A stretch of DNA of 64,000 bases from Chthonomonadia bacterium (GTDB lineage Bacteria; Armatimonadota; HRBIN16). Made by a program: the position numbers and the translations under genes. This document shows, in pieces, positions 60,013 to 64,000 of the stretch. The notes beneath the pieces are model-generated. The model was given only the letters and a program-made list of their open reading frames with translations, was not told the DNA's origin and did no database searches. The stretch is from contig JABUFA010000001.1 of NCBI GenBank assembly GCA_013314755.1, forward strand, positions 87,594-151,593, given 5' to 3'. How positions within the stretch are numbered: the first letter of the stretch is position 1; the number at the start of each line of letters is the position of its first letter.

Positions 60013-60882
60013 ATGAACACGCTCAAGGTCGGTGTCTTGCTGGTGGCATTGACCGCCCTGTTTATCCTTGTCGGCGACGCCATCGGCGGTCGCAGTGGGG
60101 CAATGATTGCCTTCGCGCTTGCCCTGCTGATGAACTTCGCCAGCTACTGGTTCAGTGACAAAATCGTGCTGGGCATGTATGGGGCGCGTCCCCTGTCGCC
60201 TGCCGATGCGCCGGAGCTGTATCGGCTGACAGAGCGGCTTGCCGAACGGGCTGGTATCCCTGTGCCCCGTCTGTATGTGGTGCCGGGCGACCAGCCGAAT
60301 GCATTTGCCACTGGTCGCAGTCCTGCGAACTCTGCGGTGGCGGTCACGGAGGGGCTTCTGCGCCTGCTGGACCGGGACGAGGTGGAGGGTGTCATTGCCC
60401 ATGAGATAGCGCACATTCGCCATCGCGATACGCTGACGATGACCGTGGTGGCGACGATTGCAGGCGCGGTGATGTTGCTGGCGGATATGGCACGCTGGGC
60501 GATGATTTTCGGCGGCGCGCGAAGCGACGACCGCGAGGGAGGCAACCCGCTCGTATACCTGTTCATCATGATAGTGGCTCCTATCGCGGCGATGCTCATC
60601 CAGCTGGCTATTTCGCGAGCACGTGAATATGAGGCGGATGCTACCGGCGCAAGGCTCGCTGGCAATCCCGACGGGCTGATCAATGCCCTGCGCAAGCTCG
60701 AGCAGGCGTCGCGCATGATACCCATGCAAGCGTCGCCTTCCACTGCCCATCTGTTCATCGTGAACCCTCTGCGCGGCGTCGGCGGCACACTGGTAAGCCT
60801 GTTCATGACCCACCCGCCCATTGAAGAGCGCATCCGGCGACTGCAGCAGATGCGCGGCAGTGAGTGGTATCTGGGCAGCTAA
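60013..60882 (+). CDS. htpX: Membrane metalloprotease HtpX (M48)
   Basis: 289 residues from ATG 60013 (GGAGG upstream). The zinc site is GVIAHEIAHIRHRDT, with the third ligand in REYEADATGA; VVPGDQPNAFATGRSPANSA is the HtpX-specific block. Four hydrophobic helices in two hairpins. Degrades damaged membrane proteins; envelope-stress regulated in E. coli. Neighbouring the ECF/Spy cluster fits a stress role, though it has its own spacer. Confidence 0.95.
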   Translation: MNTLKVGVLLVALTALFILVGDAIGGRSGAMIAFALALLMNFASYWFSDKIVLGMYGARPLSPADAPELYRLTERLAERAGIPVPRLYVVPGDQPNAFATGRSPANSAVAVTEGLLRLLDRDEVEGVIAHEIAHIRHRDTLTMTVVATIAGAVMLLADMARWAMIFGGARSDDREGGNPLVYLFIMIVAPIAAMLIQLAISRAREYEADATGARLAGNPDGLINALRKLEQASRMIPMQASPSTAHLFIVNPLRGVGGTLVSLFMTHPPIEERIRRLQQMRGSEWYLGS

Positions 60883-60895
60883 CAGCCGTATCCAT

Positions 60896-60921
60896 CCCCT
60901 CGCCCGCAACAGGGCGAGGGG
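60896..60921 (+). terminator. Hairpin after htpX overlapping next gene's ribosome site
   Basis: Perfect 10-bp stem CCCCTCGCCC/GGGCGAGGGG with loop GCAACA. The 3' arm contains the only ribosome-site-like GAGGGG before the TTG at 60925, so the hairpin could mask it. Confidence 0.6.
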
Positions 60922-60924
60922 AAC

Positions 60925-62949
60925 TTGCAGGAATCCGCTCGCCTCTCTCCGAAACAATCCCTCGTGAACGCACAAACGCATCTCTTGCTCTTGACAATCA
61001 CATGCATCGGGGGTATAGCAACAGCCATGATGCCTGAAACACCGCCGCAACAGTCTGTGCTCACCGTCGACACGGTCACTTATCGACCTCACGTCTCCAG
61101 CGAGCAGATACAGGAACCGTCTCCACCTCGTGAAACGCTCGGCGGAACCTATCTGGTGCTGGTGCATAATCGCTCGAACCAGGTTCTGCATTTCTCGCGC
61201 CTGGTGGTAGATGACGAAGATGCCGACCTTCTGGTGGACAAAGGGATTTTACACTGGTGGGATATTGTGCCTGCGGAACTTCCGCCCGACGGGGTAGCGG
61301 CGCTGACCATTAACGGCACACATCGCCTCGTTGAGAACGACAGGACGTGTCGGGCGTGGTTGCACACCGAAGAGGGACAGGCTCTGCGAATCGTACTACG
61401 CCCGCTTGTACAATCCCTGCGCATCACGTACGCCTATGTGGATGGAGCAAGCGGCGGTGTGTTCATCCAGAACCGCGACCCGAACATGGCTTACCGGCTG
61501 GATAACGTCCTGCTGGGTTCGGAGAGGGTTTCCGTGCAGTATCTCCAGCGCACCGTCGGACCGGGCGAAATCGCTATGGTGAAGGTGATACTGGAGAACC
61601 CACTGCCTGTCGGCACGATAGTGCCCATTCGGGTGATTGCTACCGACCGTCTGGGCAAGCGCATCTCCACCGGTGGGCTGATTCGGGTGGTTCCCATGCA
61701 CTTTCCGATTGGCACGTGGGATGATGCCATCTGGAGGGACGCGGACTATCGCGCCGACCTGCTGAAGCGCGGCTTCGACACGGCGGTTTTCGGGGCAGGG
61801 GGCGACGAAACCCCTTCCGAGCAGGAGAAGCAGGCTTTCGAGCAGATTTGTCCGCAAACGGGGCTGAAAACGCTGGTGTACGTGGGCTTTGACGAACCGA
61901 AGGAGGGCTTTCTGAAGCGCAATCGCGATAACGCGCACATCCTCGCCTACATGCTTCAGGACGAACCCGACTGGCGACCGGAGCCGGCTGTGCCCCGATA
62001 TGCCCTGCAAAAGATTCGTATCTGGCGCAAACACGCCGTGCCCCAGCCCATCTATATCAACCTCGCACGCAGTCGCCGGTTTGGCGAGTTTGCTCCCCTT
62101 GCCGACATTCCCTCCTACGATGCCTATCGCGTGGGCGCACCGATGCCCGACGATTCACCGCATCCCTGGGGCAATCGACTGGAGCTGGCTGGCGAGTATA
62201 CCTCCGACCTGCGGGCGAACAGCCTGTGTCGCCCCATCTGGGTATGGGCGCAGGGGATACACACGTGGGACGAGCGCGTGTGGGTGGACAACGAGCTCGG
62301 CAGGGCAGTGCCCACCCCGGAAGAGGCGCGAGTGCAGCTCTGGTTCCAGCTCAGCCGGGGCGCAAAAGGCGTGATGTGGTTCCGCACTCTGCCCGAACAG
62401 GAAGTGCGTCGATACTACACCGAGCTCGCCCAGAAAGCGATGCCGTCAATGGAGCAGGCGAAGGTAGAAGAACTGGTGGAGCAGATTGTCGGGCAGTGCC
62501 GGGAAACCCTGGAAGAGATGACCCGGCTCAATCGCGTGATACACAGCATTCGCCCGTTCCTCCTGCGAAGCGACGCGGGCTACAGAGGATACGTTCGCGC
62601 TGCCACCGAGCCGGACAAGCTGGATGTGATGTCGCTGGTGGGCGAGCGTGTGACGCTGGTGTTCGTCACAAACTTCGCGTACGACATGCATCCTAAAGGC
62701 TATCGCTTCCGTGAGCAGAAGAACGTGACGGTGGTAGCACGCCTGCCGAACTGGTTGAAAGCGATTGACGTGTTCGCCGTGACCCCGGAGGGCGTGAAGC
62801 CGGTGACATGGCATCTGGAGAAGGGACACGTTCGCCTGACGTGGCGTACGCTGGACGAGCAGGTCGCGCTGGTGGTGGTCTCTTCCGACGGTCAGGCACG
62901 ACAGCAGATACAGCAGGCGTTCAGGCAGAGCCTCTCCTTGCCCGATTGA
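60925..62949 (+). CDS. Secreted glycosidase-like protein of unknown family
   Basis: 674 residues. Possible leader THLLLLTITCIGGIATAMM. Residues ~40-230 form beta-sandwich modules (YLVLVHNRSNQVLHFSRLVV). Residues ~235-540 look like a TIM barrel (RGFDTAVFGAGG, LKTLVYVGFDEPKEGF, ILAYMLQDEPDWRPEP, DIPSYDAYRVG, WVWAQGIHTWD, FQLSRGAKGVMWFRT), the layout of clan GH-A enzymes; LQDEPDW is a candidate acid residue. The last ~120 residues are another beta domain. Start is TTG 60925 or GTG 60964. No numbered family recognised. It overlaps endonuclease V by 29 bp tail to tail. Confidence 0.65.
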   Translation: MQESARLSPKQSLVNAQTHLLLLTITCIGGIATAMMPETPPQQSVLTVDTVTYRPHVSSEQIQEPSPPRETLGGTYLVLVHNRSNQVLHFSRLVVDDEDADLLVDKGILHWWDIVPAELPPDGVAALTINGTHRLVENDRTCRAWLHTEEGQALRIVLRPLVQSLRITYAYVDGASGGVFIQNRDPNMAYRLDNVLLGSERVSVQYLQRTVGPGEIAMVKVILENPLPVGTIVPIRVIATDRLGKRISTGGLIRVVPMHFPIGTWDDAIWRDADYRADLLKRGFDTAVFGAGGDETPSEQEKQAFEQICPQTGLKTLVYVGFDEPKEGFLKRNRDNAHILAYMLQDEPDWRPEPAVPRYALQKIRIWRKHAVPQPIYINLARSRRFGEFAPLADIPSYDAYRVGAPMPDDSPHPWGNRLELAGEYTSDLRANSLCRPIWVWAQGIHTWDERVWVDNELGRAVPTPEEARVQLWFQLSRGAKGVMWFRTLPEQEVRRYYTELAQKAMPSMEQAKVEELVEQIVGQCRETLEEMTRLNRVIHSIRPFLLRSDAGYRGYVRAATEPDKLDVMSLVGERVTLVFVTNFAYDMHPKGYRFREQKNVTVVARLPNWLKAIDVFAVTPEGVKPVTWHLEKGHVRLTWRTLDEQVALVVVSSDGQARQQIQQAFRQSLSLPD

Positions 62950-63598
62950 CCAGCTCGTGCGCCAGGCGCAGAGGTTCGGGGATGCGATGCCGGCGCACAC
63001 AGCGGCGCACCATCTCCAGGGCGGAGGGCAGGTCTACCCTGTGCCCAATGGAGACGTACACCGGTCGTGCGCTGGGCTGGGTGAGCAGTGCCGCGCCAAG
63101 CAGCTCCTCACCCTCGCGAATGGGGAACCAGTCCCGCATGGGTGACATCGTTTCCACCTCGCCGCACAGCAGGCTCTTTGCACAGCCGATGGTGGGGGTG
63201 TCTATCAGCAGACCAAAGTGGCACGCCATGCCGAACCGTCGAGGATGCGCTCTGCCATGCGCGTCGCACAGCACCACGTCTGGCTTTATCCTCAGCCCGC
63301 GCCACGCTTCCAGCAACGGGGGCGACTCGCGAAAGGAAAGCAGACCGGGCACATACGGGAAGCTGATGGACGTGCGCACCACCACCTGGTCCACCACCTG
63401 CATGTCCGCCACCTGCAGCACGACAATACCCGCCCACGCCTCCGAACCGAACCGCTCGAAGGACACATCAGTCCCCGCCACCAGCCGCACGGAATCGACG
63501 TTCAGAGGCTCTTCAATCACCTGCTCGCGCAGGCGCATCTGCACGTCTATGGCTTCCGCAACCGTCTGCGGAAAGAGAAATCGCCGTGCCTCACTCAA
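62921..63598 (-). CDS. nfi: Endonuclease V (deoxyinosine 3' endonuclease)
   Basis: 225 residues from TTG 63598, which follows AGGAG by about 8 bases; GTG 63619 would add seven residues. VAGTDVSFERFG has the first catalytic Asp, FPYVPGLLSFRESPPLLEAW is the strand-separating PYIP wedge region, VVLCDAHGRAHPRRFGMACH the second acidic motif (the usual DGHG is DAHG here), and DTPTIGCAKSLL closes the core. Nicks DNA or RNA near inosine. Overlaps the O-antigen-ligase-family gene by 8 bp. Confidence 0.93.
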   Translation of the reverse strand: MSEARRFLFPQTVAEAIDVQMRLREQVIEEPLNVDSVRLVAGTDVSFERFGSEAWAGIVVLQVADMQVVDQVVVRTSISFPYVPGLLSFRESPPLLEAWRGLRIKPDVVLCDAHGRAHPRRFGMACHFGLLIDTPTIGCAKSLLCGEVETMSPMRDWFPIREGEELLGAALLTQPSARPVYVSIGHRVDLPSALEMVRRCVRRHRIPEPLRLAHELVNRARRGSA

Positions 63599-64000
63599 CG
63601 CCTTCGCTCCTCTCGGCACTATCTGTCTGCCCCATCAGCGCACCCGCGCACAACCACATACACCACGAAACGGGCGGTAGGAAGGTGGAAAAGTTCACCA
63701 GATTGCCCACCGCACTCTGGAGCAGAATGCTCCATGCCACAACTGCGCCCGTGCGCTCCGGCGAGCGTGGCATCCCTCTTATCTTACGCCAGCCGACCAC
63801 CAGAATGCTCCCCAGCGCCCACAGATACAGCAGAAGTCCCACCCATCCCGTCTCCACAAGGATGTACAGGTAGTTGTTGTCTGCCCCGGTGGTGTAGCCG
63901 AACAGGCGCGGGCTATCCTCGCTCCACCTGCCGATGCCCAGCGTGCCCAGCCCCATGCCGAAAGGATGCTGCCACACCTCCTGCAGAGCCTTCTTCCAGA
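63591..64000 (-). CDS. O-antigen ligase family protein, C-terminal part only
   Basis: The frame is open to the window edge; about 136 codons visible, N-terminus missing. WKKALQEVWQHPFGMGLGTL and YTTGADNNYLYILVETGWVG are the Wzy_C active-loop pattern (conserved Gly-rich turn and acceptor-loop Asn), followed by two or three membrane helices. A second member of this family in the window, unlike the 1668-3752 protein in lacking TPRs. The next gene, endonuclease V, begins within its last codons. Confidence 0.85.
   Translation of the reverse strand, partial: WKKALQEVWQHPFGMGLGTLGIGRWSEDSPRLFGYTTGADNNYLYILVETGWVGLLLYLWALGSILVVGWRKIRGMPRSPERTGAVVAWSILLQSAVGNLVNFSTFLPPVSWCMWLCAGALMGQTDSAERSEGVE

Overview
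The window is G+C-rich, densely coded bacterial chromosome with no rRNA, tRNA, CRISPR array or complete insertion sequence that I can see. It looks like a free-living diderm. It has two heptosyltransferase-family (GT9) genes, an LpxL/HtrB-type lipid acyltransferase, a CcmABCDEF cytochrome c maturation operon, an outer-membrane-like protein and two PEP-CTERM surface proteins. Complete branched-chain amino acid genes under a T-box, sugar-handling proteins of uncharacterised families and abundant modular intergenic repeats would fit an Armatimonadota-like (thermal or soil) lineage. That placement is inference; I see no marker gene that settles it.

Layout. 1-6604 (minus): a polysaccharide/surface block of HAD phosphatase, two GT2 glycosyltransferases, an O-antigen-ligase/TPR protein and a double-VWA membrane protein. 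6688-8447: RidA facing a flavoprotein disulfide-reductase homologue that lacks the redox cysteines. 8643-10229: citramalate synthase. 10324-12293 (plus): a clan GH-A-like glycosidase and an auxin-efflux-type carrier. 12297-20576 (minus): ilvB-ilvN-two small membrane genes-ilvC-leuA-membrane gene-NYN nuclease-leuB-glnB, preceded by a promoter and a T-box leader (20613-20932). 20970-21600: repeats and a MITE-like element. 21659-23194: two secreted proteins. 23287-23865: a PEP-CTERM protein with a sigma-54 promoter. 23987-30916 (minus): ccmA-B-C-D-E-F-panD-cstA. 30971-32839 (minus): a DUF6807/PmoA-family protein and an outer-membrane-like protein. 32953-37472 (plus): acyltransferase, two GT9 enzymes and a phosphohexomutase.

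37765-47614 (plus): a solute-binding protein fused to an ABC permease, a beta-propeller, a polysaccharide-deacetylase-like protein, a DegT-type aminotransferase and a NatAB-like ABC exporter. 47888-48718: a second PEP-CTERM protein with a matching sigma-54 promoter. 48868-54836 (minus): isochorismatase-like protein, PAS/GAF hybrid histidine kinase, CPBP protease homologue and two SPFH/band-7 proteins. 54971-57384 (plus): panB, panC, mntP. 57454-59909 (plus): ECF sigma factor, anti-sigma factor overlapping it by 122 bp, Spy/CpxP-like protein, alpha/beta hydrolase. 60013-62949 (plus): HtpX protease and a secreted glycosidase-like protein. 62921-64000 (minus): endonuclease V and the end of another O-antigen-ligase-family protein.

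Themes. Isoleucine can be made by the citramalate route (CimA), and valine/leucine by IlvBNC, LeuA and LeuB; LeuCD and IlvD are not in the window. PII (GlnB) ends the same cluster. Pantothenate genes are split: panBC together, panD inside the ccm-cstA operon. The best leads are the near-identical sigma-54 promoters in front of both PEP-CTERM genes, the SBP-permease fusion, the NYN nuclease inside a T-box-controlled biosynthetic operon, the kinase/CPBP/SPFH cluster, and the modular repeats with a 247-bp MITE-like element.
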